Shown here: piece by piece, positions 51,979 through 59,725 of the stretch
Numbering within the stretch: position 1 is the first letter of the stretch
How the letters are laid out: every line of letters starts with the position of its first letter
DNA from: Blautia sp.
GTDB lineage: Bacteria > Bacillota > Clostridia > Lachnospirales > Lachnospiraceae
Assembly: GCA_017515325.1 (NCBI GenBank)
Contig: JAFWGA010000019.1
Span: 123,362-187,361 of the forward strand
Direction of reading: 5' to 3'
Length of the DNA: 64,000 bases
Notes under the pieces: generated by a model
The model's input: only the letters and a program-made list of their open reading frames with translations
Database searches by the model: none
What the model was told of the DNA's origin: nothing
Translations under genes and position numbers: made by a program

Positions 51979-53095
51979 AGGCATGAGAGGATAATTCATA
52001 GGAAAAAGCTTCCTGTTTCGCTCGGGGAGCTTTTTCCAGTGTAAAGATGACATCTGTTCCGGTTCCCGGTGTACTGATGACATCAATGGTCTGGCCATGA
52101 GCCTGAATGATTTCCTTGACAATGGGCAGCCCCAGACCGGTTCCCATTTTATCGCGGCCACGGGAAGGATCCGTTTTATAGAAGCGTTCCCAGATCAGAG
52201 GAAGGTGATCTTTGTCTATACCGCAGCCAAAGTCACGAATGGAGACAAACACGGTTTCCTTTTTCGCAGAGGTCTCAACGATGATCCGGGAGTCGTTTTC
52301 GCTGAATTTGACCGCATTATCCAGGAGATGGTAGAGAAGCTGCTGGATATTCTCCTGATCCGCGTGAACCTTGAGACTGGCTTCTGAAAAGCGGGTGTCA
52401 ATGGCAATCCTCCTTTTTCGGCAGGTTGTTTCAAAGGAATCGATGCAGTGCAGTAAGGTTTTCTGAATATCAAAAACGGTCATATGCAGGATTCGCTTGT
52501 TTGCGCTGAGATTGTCGAGGGTCAGAAGATTGAGAGTAAGCTTTTCCAGACGCTGTGTTTCTCTGAGCAGAATATTCAGATAATGCTCCTGCATTTGCGG
52601 GGGAATCGTACCGTCCGTGAGTGCTGTCGCGTATCCCTTGATAATGGTCAAAGGTGAGCGGAGATCGTGGGAGATATTGGCTATCATCTCTTTTTGATAT
52701 GCCCCGTTCTCATTGAGTCTGCTGGCCATATCATTCATGGTATTTGCCAGGTAGACGATCTCGGCACTGGCATTAGGAACATAGATCGTATGGGAAAGAT
52801 TTCCCCTGGAGTATTCCCTGGCCCCTTCGATGATGCTTTTGAGAGGGACGCTTACCCTTCGGTAAAACCAGACAAAAAAAGGGAGGAGAAGGAAAAAGAC
52901 AATCAGAAAAACCAGCTCTAAAAACAGGAGAAAGTGATGCTTATTCAGATGAAAACCAGGTATGGCATCAGGATTCCCGATCGTGATATTCAGATGATGG
53001 ATGAGAAAATCCCCCAGTATCAGAATCAGAAGAGCGCCGACTATTCCGAGGAGGCAGTATATCCCGATCAGTCTCCGAAAAAAAGATTGTTCCAT
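51932..53095 (-). CDS. Orphan membrane sensor histidine kinase
   Basis: A 387-residue transmembrane kinase. TM1 spans about 8-30 and TM2 about 57-77, with only ~26 residues outside the membrane, so it likely senses membrane or intramembrane signals. A HAMP domain (about 80-130) leads to the H-box MIANISHDLRSPLT with H143. The ATPase domain has the N-box LLDNAVKFSEN, G1 VSIRDFGCGID, F-box LIWERFYKTD and G2 GTGLGLPIVKEI. All catalytic features are present. No response regulator gene is adjacent, which is unusual for this class. The gene converges on trmL with overlapping 3' ends. Confidence 0.9.
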   Translation of the reverse strand: MEQSFFRRLIGIYCLLGIVGALLILILGDFLIHHLNITIGNPDAIPGFHLNKHHFLLFLELVFLIVFFLLLPFFVWFYRRVSVPLKSIIEGAREYSRGNLSHTIYVPNASAEIVYLANTMNDMASRLNENGAYQKEMIANISHDLRSPLTIIKGYATALTDGTIPPQMQEHYLNILLRETQRLEKLTLNLLTLDNLSANKRILHMTVFDIQKTLLHCIDSFETTCRKRRIAIDTRFSEASLKVHADQENIQQLLYHLLDNAVKFSENDSRIIVETSAKKETVFVSIRDFGCGIDKDHLPLIWERFYKTDPSRGRDKMGTGLGLPIVKEIIQAHGQTIDVISTPGTGTDVIFTLEKAPRAKQEAFSYELSSHASTKLLSEGALQTPSP

Positions 53096-53236
53096 TGCAT
53101 TGGTTCCTCCTGCAGGTTTTAGCTGGCTGATTACCGTGACGGCGTCATTATAGATATTTTTCCATCTGCATTAAACCGTTAATTTATGAAGGAATTGTAA
53201 ACTATTTGGATATTGATTGCCCCTCTCTTTTGTGTG

Positions 53237-53265
53237 TTGACAAATATAAAAGCAAATATTATAAT
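53237..53265 (+). promoter_or_regulatory. Promoter of the initiator tRNA gene
   Basis: Perfect consensus TTGACA (53237-53242), 17-bp spacer, TATAAT (53260-53265), 30 bp before the mature tRNA 5' end. Confidence 0.9.
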
Positions 53266-53295
53266 AGAACCGTCCGGATGTACGGGCGACAATAG

Positions 53296-53369
53296 CGCGG
53301 GGTGGAGCAGTTCGGAAGCTCGTCGGGCTCATAACCCGAAGGTCGCAGGTTCAAATCCTGCCCCCGCTA
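53296..53369 (+). tRNA. Initiator tRNA-Met (anticodon CAT)
   Basis: A 74-nt tRNA with anticodon CAT in CTCATAA and three G-C pairs (GGG/CCC) at the base of the anticodon stem, the initiator hallmark. The T arm is GCAGG-TTCAAAT-CCTGC. Position 1 is C and position 72 is T, so the 1-72 pair is broken as required for formylation; many bacteria have C-A instead. The 3' CCA is not encoded. Confidence 0.95.
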
Positions 53370-53378
53370 TGCAGTTGG

Positions 53379-53408
53379 ACAGTGCGTATTATTGCGCACT
53401 GTTTTTTC
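53379..53408 (+). terminator. Terminator after the initiator tRNA
   Basis: Stem ACAGTGCG/CGCACTGT with an 8-nt loop and a T6 run. Confidence 0.85.
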
Positions 53409-53418
53409 TTATCTCAGA

Positions 53419-53449
53419 GAATCAAAATGCAGGCATTTTGTTCGTTTAC
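53419..53449 (+). repeat. Family-1 palindromic element, sortase leader
   Basis: Perfect hairpin CAAAATGC-AG-GCATTTTG followed by CGTTTAC. Its first 20 bases are identical to the copy before acsE. Confidence 0.8.
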
Positions 53450-53485
53450 GATTACTATCATTCGGCGATATAGGGAGGTGCTGGA

Positions 53486-54292
53486 TTGGCGGCTAAAAAG
53501 AAAAAGAAAAAAGGGGGAGACGTATTACTTACCTTTGTACTCATACTGGCTATCGGCGTTTTCCTGTTTGCGGCATATAATCTCTACCGTATCTACACCG
53601 AGTACAAAAAGGGATCAGACGAGTACAACGCCATCGCTCAGATGGCAGTGACGGAGAGAGAACCTCAGGCAGAACCGGCTGGGAATGCGCCTGTACAGGC
53701 TGCGTCTCTTGCTGCGCCCATGACGATCGACTTCGCATCACTAAAGGCTGTCAATGACGATGTCATCGGCTGGATCTATATAGAAGCCTTGGACGGGGTG
53801 AACTATCCCATTGTCAGAGGGATCGACAACAGTTATTATCTGCATATGACCTATCAGAGAAATTACAATTTTGCCGGTACTATCTTTGCGGATTATGAGA
53901 ACCACGACAATTTTAATGATTGCAATACCATAATCTATGGCCATAATATGAAAAATGGAACCATGTTTGGTCAGCTCAGGCGTTTTAGTACAAATGCTGA
54001 CGCCTACAATAAAAGCAAGTATTTTTGGATATTCACCCCGGAATATGACTATCGTTACGAGATCATTTCCGCCTATACTACCGGGGTAAATTCCGACACC
54101 TATACCCTGTTCAAAGGGCCGGGAGAGGAGTTCCTTTCCTATATGAACAGGATCGTCAGTTATTCGGATATTGTTACCACTCCCGGGGATCTGACAGTCA
54201 AGGACAAGATCATCACCCTGTCCACTTGTACAGGGGACGATGCTACCCGCTATGTTGTCCAGGGGAAGCGTGTGGATGCGCTGCGCAAATAG
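53486..54292 (+). CDS. srtB: Class B sortase
   Basis: Membrane-anchored transpeptidase that attaches surface proteins to peptidoglycan; 268 residues. A short basic N-terminus (KKKKKKGGD) leads into a single helix at about 10-32, giving a type II topology. The catalytic domain has VIGWIYIEALDGVNYPIV, the histidine in IIYGHNMKNGTMFG, the cysteine in ITLSTCTGDDATRYV, and the downstream arginine in the same strand. The start codon is TTG, set by AGGGAGG at 53472-53478. No protein with a sorting signal is adjacent. It is followed after 8 bp by the alcohol dehydrogenase gene. Confidence 0.92.
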   Translation: MAAKKKKKKGGDVLLTFVLILAIGVFLFAAYNLYRIYTEYKKGSDEYNAIAQMAVTEREPQAEPAGNAPVQAASLAAPMTIDFASLKAVNDDVIGWIYIEALDGVNYPIVRGIDNSYYLHMTYQRNYNFAGTIFADYENHDNFNDCNTIIYGHNMKNGTMFGQLRRFSTNADAYNKSKYFWIFTPEYDYRYEIISAYTTGVNSDTYTLFKGPGEEFLSYMNRIVSYSDIVTTPGDLTVKDKIITLSTCTGDDATRYVVQGKRVDALRK

Positions 54293-54300
54293 GAGGATAT

Positions 54301-55485
54301 ATGGATAATTTTATAAGCTATACCCCGACCAAGGTGGTTTTCGGCAGAGACACTCAGTTAAAGGCAGGAGAGCTTGTGAGTTCTTTTGGCGGAACAAGAG
54401 TATTTATTGTATATGGCCGTGGCAGCGCTCTGAAAAGCGGCCTGATCGATACGATAAAGGCTTCTGTTGAGGAAGCAGGTCTGACAGCGGAGCTTTATGG
54501 AGGGGCAAAGGCGAATCCGACTCTCGCCCATGCAGAGGAGGGAGTCAGAAAAGCTTTGGATTTCGGTGCGGATTTTATCCTTGCAGTAGGCGGTGGCTCC
54601 ACCATCGATACCGCAAAAGCCATCGCCCACGGGGTGGGCATGAAGGGAAAAAGCCTCTGGGATATCTGGACGGGAAAGGTTCCCCTTACGGCTTCTGCTC
54701 CTGTAGCTGCCGTATTGACTATTCCGGCTGCCGGCAGTGAGATGAGCGATTCCGCTGTTTTGACCAACGAGCAGACCTTTCAGAAGAGAGGGTTGAGCAC
54801 GGAGTTTAACCGCTGCCGTTTTGCCATTATGAACCCGGTTCTGGCCATGACGCTGCCTAAGCTGCAGCTGGCCAACGGTATTACGGATATCATGATGCAT
54901 ACCCTGGACCGCTATTTTATCCCTAAGCCTTATTGTGGCCTGACGGATGAACTGGCAGAGGGACTTCTTCGCAATGTAATTACGAATGGCAGGATGGTTG
55001 TGGCTGATCCTCAGAATTACGACGCCATGGCGGAGATCATGTGGAGCTCCTCCGTATCCCACAATGGGCTGACCGGCTTGGGCAGAGCCGGCAAGGATTT
55101 TTCCGTCCATGCAATGGGGCAGGCACTGGGAGGGAAGTATGACTTCACCCATGGTGCGACTCTGTCCGCGGTGTGGCCGGCCTGGGCCAGATATCTATAC
55201 CTGAAGGAAGACGGATTGCCCCGCTTTTCCCGTTATGCGCGGAAGGTTTGGGGCGTTACTCTTGAGGACGACAAGGCCGCGGCAGAGGAAGGAATCACGA
55301 GGACAGAAGCCTATTTCAAGGAGATCGGCATGCCGGTTACCATCACAGAGCTGGGAGTGTCTCTTTCGGACGAGGAATGCATAGAACTGGCCAAGGATGC
55401 CACCCGGGATGGAAATCGCAAGCTTACGCTGATCTGCCCGCTTGGTATCGAGGAAACGGCAGAGATTTTCCGAAATGCCCGTTAG
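54301..55485 (+). CDS. Iron-containing alcohol dehydrogenase
   Basis: Group III alcohol dehydrogenase, 394 residues, of the butanol-dehydrogenase/YqhD-like branch. The NAD(P)-binding loop is FILAVGGGSTIDTAKAIAHG. Metal ligands lie in ITDIMMHTLDRYF and in HAMGQALGGKYDFTHGATLSAVWPAWARY. The start at 54301 follows AGGAGG exactly; a longer frame reaches back into the sortase gene without a ribosome binding site. Reducing equivalents and substrate (aldehyde or ketone) are not predictable. It probably shares an mRNA with srtB and the exonuclease gene, although no functional link is apparent. Confidence 0.92.
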   Translation: MDNFISYTPTKVVFGRDTQLKAGELVSSFGGTRVFIVYGRGSALKSGLIDTIKASVEEAGLTAELYGGAKANPTLAHAEEGVRKALDFGADFILAVGGGSTIDTAKAIAHGVGMKGKSLWDIWTGKVPLTASAPVAAVLTIPAAGSEMSDSAVLTNEQTFQKRGLSTEFNRCRFAIMNPVLAMTLPKLQLANGITDIMMHTLDRYFIPKPYCGLTDELAEGLLRNVITNGRMVVADPQNYDAMAEIMWSSSVSHNGLTGLGRAGKDFSVHAMGQALGGKYDFTHGATLSAVWPAWARYLYLKEDGLPRFSRYARKVWGVTLEDDKAAAEEGITRTEAYFKEIGMPVTITELGVSLSDEECIELAKDATRDGNRKLTLICPLGIEETAEIFRNAR

Positions 55486-55488
55486 AAC

Positions 55489-56466
55489 ATGGCCACAAGT
55501 ATGAATTATATTGTATTTGACCTGGAGTGGAACCAGAATCCGGACAGGAATGCTCCACCCAATAAACTTCTTCCCTTTGAAATTATAGAGATAGGCGCGG
55601 TAAAGCTGGATGAAGCCCGCAATGAGATCGACTCTTTCCATCAGCTCATCCGGCCCAGCGTCTATCATTGGCTGCAGGATACCATTCGCCAGGTGACCCA
55701 TATGCATATGTCCGACTTAAGGAAGGGGAAGCCCTTTCCGGATGCCTGTGATGATTTTCTGAGATGGTGCGGGTCGGATTATCGCTTCTGTACCTGGGCA
55801 AAGCAGGATCTGACGGAGCTGCAGCGGAATATGAGATACTACCATATGCTGGATCTTCTCCCAGGGCCTGTCGTCTACTACGATGTTCAGAAGCTGGTCA
55901 GCTACCGCTTCCTTGACGGGAGGGACAGACCTTCCTTAGAGCATACGATAGACCTGCTTCAGCTCCCCAAGGATCAGGGCTTTCACAGAGCCCTGCAGGA
56001 CGCAAGCTACACGGCCAGGATTTTTCGACAGATCGAGGAAAGCTACCTTACCGGATATGAATCGGTGGATGCCTTTCAGCATCCGGTGAATAAAGGAGCA
56101 GAGTTTACCTATTCCTCCGGAAACAGGGTGAAATATATCTCCCATGAGTTTGGAAACCGGGATAGAGCCTGGAACGATAAAAGAGTGCGAAGTGTCTACT
56201 GTCCGGTCTGTTCCCTGCCAACCTTTCGGGAGGGAGAAGCTGGGAACAGCCGGGTTCAGTGGCTGCCCGGAAATACGAGAGTGAACTATTGCCTGTCTTA
56301 TTGCCTGGAGCATGGAGCAGTGGCAGGACGTCTGCGCCTGAAAAAGACAGATGAGGAGAAGTATATTGCAGTGAAGACGCTTTGGCTTCTTGCCGACGAG
56401 GAAGAAGAAGCCCAGATGAAGGAATATCTGGAAACACTCAGAGAGAAAAAGGGAAAAAAGCTGTAA
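55489..56466 (+). CDS. DEDDh-type 3'-5' exonuclease
   Basis: A 325-residue protein with an RNase T/DnaQ-like exonuclease domain in the first ~185 residues. The catalytic acids are D and E in YIVFDLEWNQNP, D in the WAKQDLTELQRN helix, and HRALQDASYTARIF with the late His and Asp. The C-terminal ~130 residues carry four cysteines, two in a CPVC pair (YCPVCSLP) and two in NYCLSYCLEHG, suggesting a zinc-bound domain. The gene begins 3 bp after the dehydrogenase stop; an alternative ATG lies 12 bp downstream. Its stop codon is inside the terminator hairpin. Confidence 0.85.
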   Translation: MATSMNYIVFDLEWNQNPDRNAPPNKLLPFEIIEIGAVKLDEARNEIDSFHQLIRPSVYHWLQDTIRQVTHMHMSDLRKGKPFPDACDDFLRWCGSDYRFCTWAKQDLTELQRNMRYYHMLDLLPGPVVYYDVQKLVSYRFLDGRDRPSLEHTIDLLQLPKDQGFHRALQDASYTARIFRQIEESYLTGYESVDAFQHPVNKGAEFTYSSGNRVKYISHEFGNRDRAWNDKRVRSVYCPVCSLPTFREGEAGNSRVQWLPGNTRVNYCLSYCLEHGAVAGRLRLKKTDEEKYIAVKTLWLLADEEEEAQMKEYLETLREKKGKKL

Positions 56467-56499
56467 ACGAAAAGATTTCTTTCCGTTTACAGCTTTTTT
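56459..56499 (+). terminator. Terminator of the srtB-adh-exonuclease unit
   Basis: Perfect 11-bp stem AGCTGTAAACG/CGTTTACAGCT followed by T5. The stop codon of the upstream gene lies within the left arm. Confidence 0.92.
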
Positions 56500-56633
56500 C
56501 GTGGCTGGGCTGTCGATAGGACACGGGCAACGTACGGTTACCGGAAGCCTGCTGTGGGGCAGAAGGACTGACCAGTCGAAAAATCAGAAATTTGATTTAA
56601 TGAGATAAAGAGATAAAGAGATAAAGCTGGGTA

Positions 56634-56662
56634 TTGACGAAACTCCCGGAAGGGAATAAAAT
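56634..56662 (+). promoter_or_regulatory. Promoter of the Re-citrate synthase gene
   Basis: TTGACG (56634-56639), 17-bp spacer, TAAAAT (56657-56662). Three direct copies of AGATAAAG lie immediately upstream (about 56603-56627). Confidence 0.7.
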
Positions 56663-56700
56663 CTCCTGTGACGTTTTCTAAAATCAGGAGGCTACATTAT

Positions 56701-58089
56701 ATGGAAAAAAGACGCGTACAGATGAACCGGCAGACAAATCTGCTCCAACTGGAAGAGTATATGTATCCGCTGGTGGATGTCCAGACACCTAACGTATTCA
56801 GGAATCTGTTCCCCTATTCGGAGGTTCCGAAGATTGCGTTTAATGACAGGATTGTTCCCCACCATATGCCGGATGATATATGGATCACGGATACCACCTT
56901 CCGGGACGGGCAGCAGTCTAGGGCACCCTATTCCACTCAGCAGATCGTACATATTTATGACATGCTTCATAAGCTGGGAGGCCCTGAAGGAAGGATCCGC
57001 GCTTCTGAATTTTTCCTTTACAGCAAGAAGGACAGGGATGCTGTGGAAAAATGTATGGAGAGAGGATACCAATTTCCGGAGGTGACGAGCTGGATCCGGG
57101 CAACCAAAAAGGACTTTGAACTGGTTAGGGACATGGGAATGCAGGAGACAGGCATTCTGGTCAGCTGCTCGGATTATCATATCTTTTATAAGATGAAGAT
57201 GACCCGTTCCCAGGCCATGCAGCATTACCTGGATATCGTCAAGGAGTGCCTGGAGATCGGTGTTGCTGTGCGTTGTCACCTTGAAGATATCACCAGAGCG
57301 GATATCTATGGCTATGTCATTCCCTTCTGCCTGGAGCTGATGAAGCTAAGGCAGCAGTATGGCATTCCGATTAAGGTTCGTTGCTGTGACACCATGGGCT
57401 ATGGTGTCAACTATCCCGGTGCCGTGATTCCCCGCTCAGTGCCAGGCATCATCTATGGTATTATGACTCACGCTGGTGTTCCTTCAGAACTCATCGAATG
57501 GCACGGACACAATGATTTCTATAAAGCGGTCAGCAACTCGACCACAGCCTGGCTGTACGGAGCCTGTGGTGTCAACACTTCTTTGTTCGGCATAGGGGAG
57601 CGTACAGGCAATACCCCCCTGGAGGCTATGGTGTTTGAATATGCCCAGCTCAGAGGAAATCTGGGCGGTATGGACACCACAATCATAACAGAGCTGGCGG
57701 AATACTATGAAAAGGAAATCGGCTACCATATTCCGGACAGGACGCCCTTTGTCGGGAAGAATTTCAATGTGACCAGGGCTGGCATCCATGCGGACGGTCT
57801 GCTGAAAAACGAGGAGATCTATAATATTTTTGATACGGAAAAGTTCCTCAACCGGCCGGCTGTGGTGGCTGTTTCGAATACCTCCGGTTCTGCCGGCATC
57901 GCCCATTGGATGAATACGCATTACCATCTGGAGAAGGAGAGGCAGATCGATAAAAATTCCGAACTGGTTACCATGATCAAAGCCTGGGTCGATCAGCAGT
58001 ATGAGGAAGGGCGTGTGACTGTTCTGACGGATACAGAGCTTGAAAACGTGATCAGTGACAGCTGCTCCAGGCTGGGAATAAGACTGTGA
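56701..58089 (+). CDS. Re-citrate synthase (homologue of isopropylmalate/homocitrate synthases)
   Basis: DRE-TIM metallolyase, 462 residues, that joins acetyl-CoA with oxaloacetate to citrate with Re-face stereochemistry, the type first assigned in Clostridium kluyveri. The DRE-TIM loop is WITDTTFRDGQQSRAPYS. CHLEDITRADIYGYVIPF and EWHGHNDFYKAVSNSTTAWLYGA carry the metal-binding histidines, and GIGERTGNTPLEAMVFEYAQ follows. It lacks the leucine-binding regulatory domain of LeuA. The start at 56701 follows AGGAGG. The isocitrate dehydrogenase gene 60 bp downstream supports the citrate assignment over homocitrate or isopropylmalate synthase. Confidence 0.88.
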   Translation: MEKRRVQMNRQTNLLQLEEYMYPLVDVQTPNVFRNLFPYSEVPKIAFNDRIVPHHMPDDIWITDTTFRDGQQSRAPYSTQQIVHIYDMLHKLGGPEGRIRASEFFLYSKKDRDAVEKCMERGYQFPEVTSWIRATKKDFELVRDMGMQETGILVSCSDYHIFYKMKMTRSQAMQHYLDIVKECLEIGVAVRCHLEDITRADIYGYVIPFCLELMKLRQQYGIPIKVRCCDTMGYGVNYPGAVIPRSVPGIIYGIMTHAGVPSELIEWHGHNDFYKAVSNSTTAWLYGACGVNTSLFGIGERTGNTPLEAMVFEYAQLRGNLGGMDTTIITELAEYYEKEIGYHIPDRTPFVGKNFNVTRAGIHADGLLKNEEIYNIFDTEKFLNRPAVVAVSNTSGSAGIAHWMNTHYHLEKERQIDKNSELVTMIKAWVDQQYEEGRVTVLTDTELENVISDSCSRLGIRL

Positions 58090-58102
58090 GCGAAAAGAAG
58101 AC

Positions 58103-58116
58103 AGTAAATTCGTGTA
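58103..58116 (-). repeat. Family-2 core between Re-citrate synthase and icd
   Basis: The exact 11-mer CACGAATTTAC lies here on the minus strand, with no longer similarity beyond ~14 bp. Confidence 0.5.
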
Positions 58117-58149
58117 CTGACGATGACTGATTGATGAAAGGCCATAGAT

Positions 58150-59376
58150 ATGGATAAGATAAAGATGACGACCCCCTTAGTGGAGATGGACGGAGATGAG
58201 ATGACCCGGATCCTTTGGCAGGATATTAAGGATGAACTTCTTACTCCCTTTATCGAGTTGAAGACGGACTATTATGATCTGGGGCTCAAGCATCGGGATG
58301 AGACAGATGACCAGGTAACGATTGATGCCGCAGAAGCAACAAAGAGGGTTAAGGTGGCGGTCAAATGCGCCACGATCACACCGAACGCGTCCAGAATGAC
58401 GGAATACAATCTGAAAAAGATGTATAAAAGTCCCAATGGGACAATCCGGGCTATCCTGGACGGAACGGTTTTCCGGGCTCCTATCATCGTAAAGGGGATA
58501 GAACCCTGTGTGAAAAATTGGAAAAAGCCTATCACCCTGGCCCGTCATGCTTATGGAGATGTCTATAAAAATTCAGAGCTTTATGTAGACCGGCCGGGTG
58601 ATGCCTACCTGGTTTTCCGGGCAGAAGACGGGACGACAAAGGAAGCTTTCATTCAGCATTTTGACAGACCCGGTATCCTTCAGGGAATGCATAATCTGGA
58701 TGAATCCATTGAAAGCTTTGCCAGAAGCTGTTTTCAGTTTGCTCTGGATACAAAGCAGGATCTCTGGTTTGGTGCCAAGGACACGATTTCCAAGACCTAT
58801 GACGCTCGATTCCGGGAAATCTTTACGACGGTGTATGAAAATGAGTTTCGGGAGAAATTCGAGGAGAGAAAACTGGTATTTTTTTATACTCTCATCGATG
58901 ACATCATAGCCCGGGTGATGAAGTCCGAGGGCGGCTTTATCTGGGCCTGCAAGAATTATGACGGGGATGTCATGAGTGATATGGTTTCTTCAGCCTTTGG
59001 TTCTCTTGCCATGATGACCTCCGTTCTGGTATCGCCCCACGGCTATTATGAGTATGAAGCAGCTCACGGAACCGTACAACGTCATTATTATCGCCATTTG
59101 AAGGGAGAGGAGACCTCCACCAATTCCGTTGCCACTATTTTTGCCTGGACGGGTGCCCTGCGCAAACGAGGCGAGCTGGATCAGATCCAGGCCTTGGAGG
59201 ACTTCGCCGACTGTCTGGAACAGGCTGTCCTGGAAACGATAGAAAGCGGAAAAATGACCAAGGACCTGGCTCTGATCACCTCCCTGGAGGATGTTACGGT
59301 TTTGTCAAGCCATGCCTTTATCCTGGCAATCCGGGAAAGATTGGAAATGCTTCTGGACAAAAAAAGCCAAGGCTGA
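58150..59376 (+). CDS. icd: NADP-dependent isocitrate dehydrogenase (type II)
   Basis: Oxidatively decarboxylates isocitrate to 2-oxoglutarate; 408 residues. The N-terminus KMTTPLVEMDGDEMTRILW and the substrate serine/arginine segment TITPNASRMTEYNLKKMYKSPNGTIRAILDGTVFR mark the eukaryote-like homodimeric class, different from the E. coli Icd. FIWACKNYDGDVMSDMVSSAFGSLAMMTSVLVS holds the metal-binding aspartates, and EAAHGTVQRHYYRHLKGEETSTNSVATIFAW binds NADP. With the upstream citrate synthase it makes the oxidative half-TCA branch to glutamate. Aconitase is not in the window. Confidence 0.95.
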   Translation: MDKIKMTTPLVEMDGDEMTRILWQDIKDELLTPFIELKTDYYDLGLKHRDETDDQVTIDAAEATKRVKVAVKCATITPNASRMTEYNLKKMYKSPNGTIRAILDGTVFRAPIIVKGIEPCVKNWKKPITLARHAYGDVYKNSELYVDRPGDAYLVFRAEDGTTKEAFIQHFDRPGILQGMHNLDESIESFARSCFQFALDTKQDLWFGAKDTISKTYDARFREIFTTVYENEFREKFEERKLVFFYTLIDDIIARVMKSEGGFIWACKNYDGDVMSDMVSSAFGSLAMMTSVLVSPHGYYEYEAAHGTVQRHYYRHLKGEETSTNSVATIFAWTGALRKRGELDQIQALEDFADCLEQAVLETIESGKMTKDLALITSLEDVTVLSSHAFILAIRERLEMLLDKKSQG

Positions 59377-59455
59377 TATGATATAGATGAAGAAAGACAT
59401 ATTACAAGAGACATTTACATAAGATCAGGCTTTATTTATCAAGGGAGGTATGAAT

Positions 59456-59644
59456 ATGGCAGTTATGGAAGGTTGTGAAGGCAGCAGCAAAACAATGGTT
59501 CTGGAGGAACGGATCTGTCCGGAATGCGGTAAGGAAGTAGAAGTCTATACATTAAGAGGCAGGATCGCTGAAGACGCAGCCTGTGAGTGCGGTTATGTTT
59601 TTAAAGCACAGGAGCAGATTCCGAGGAGCTTCGATAAAAAGTGA
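59456..59644 (+). CDS. Small zinc-ribbon-like protein
   Basis: A 62-residue protein with two cysteine pairs, CPECG and CECG, about 25 residues apart: a single zinc ribbon. The sequence between (KEVEVYTLRGRIAEDAA) is short and polar. The start at 59456 is chosen because GGGAGG (59443-59448) is 7 bp upstream; ATG 59450 is too close. It lies 79 bp after icd and before a terminator, so it may be cotranscribed. No function can be assigned; such ribbons often belong to small RNA- or protein-binding factors. Confidence 0.7.
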   Translation: MAVMEGCEGSSKTMVLEERICPECGKEVEVYTLRGRIAEDAACECGYVFKAQEQIPRSFDKK

Positions 59645-59677
59645 TACAGGAGTATCTAAAGAAAAAAGGCGAAAAAA

Positions 59678-59710
59678 GACGGCCGGAGATTTATCTCTGG
59701 CCGTCTTTTT
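59678..59710 (+). terminator. Terminator after the zinc-ribbon gene
   Basis: A 12-bp stem GACGGCCGGAGA/TCTCTGGCCGTC with one G-T pair and a T5 run. It may also serve the convergent minus-strand gene at 59726. Confidence 0.88.
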
Positions 59711-59725
59711 GATGGCAGGTTTTAC

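Noticed and set aside
56603-56627. Three AGATAAAG copies as a CRISPR-like or operator array
   Set aside because: The copies are contiguous 8-mers without spacers; a simple tandem repeat is enough to explain them.
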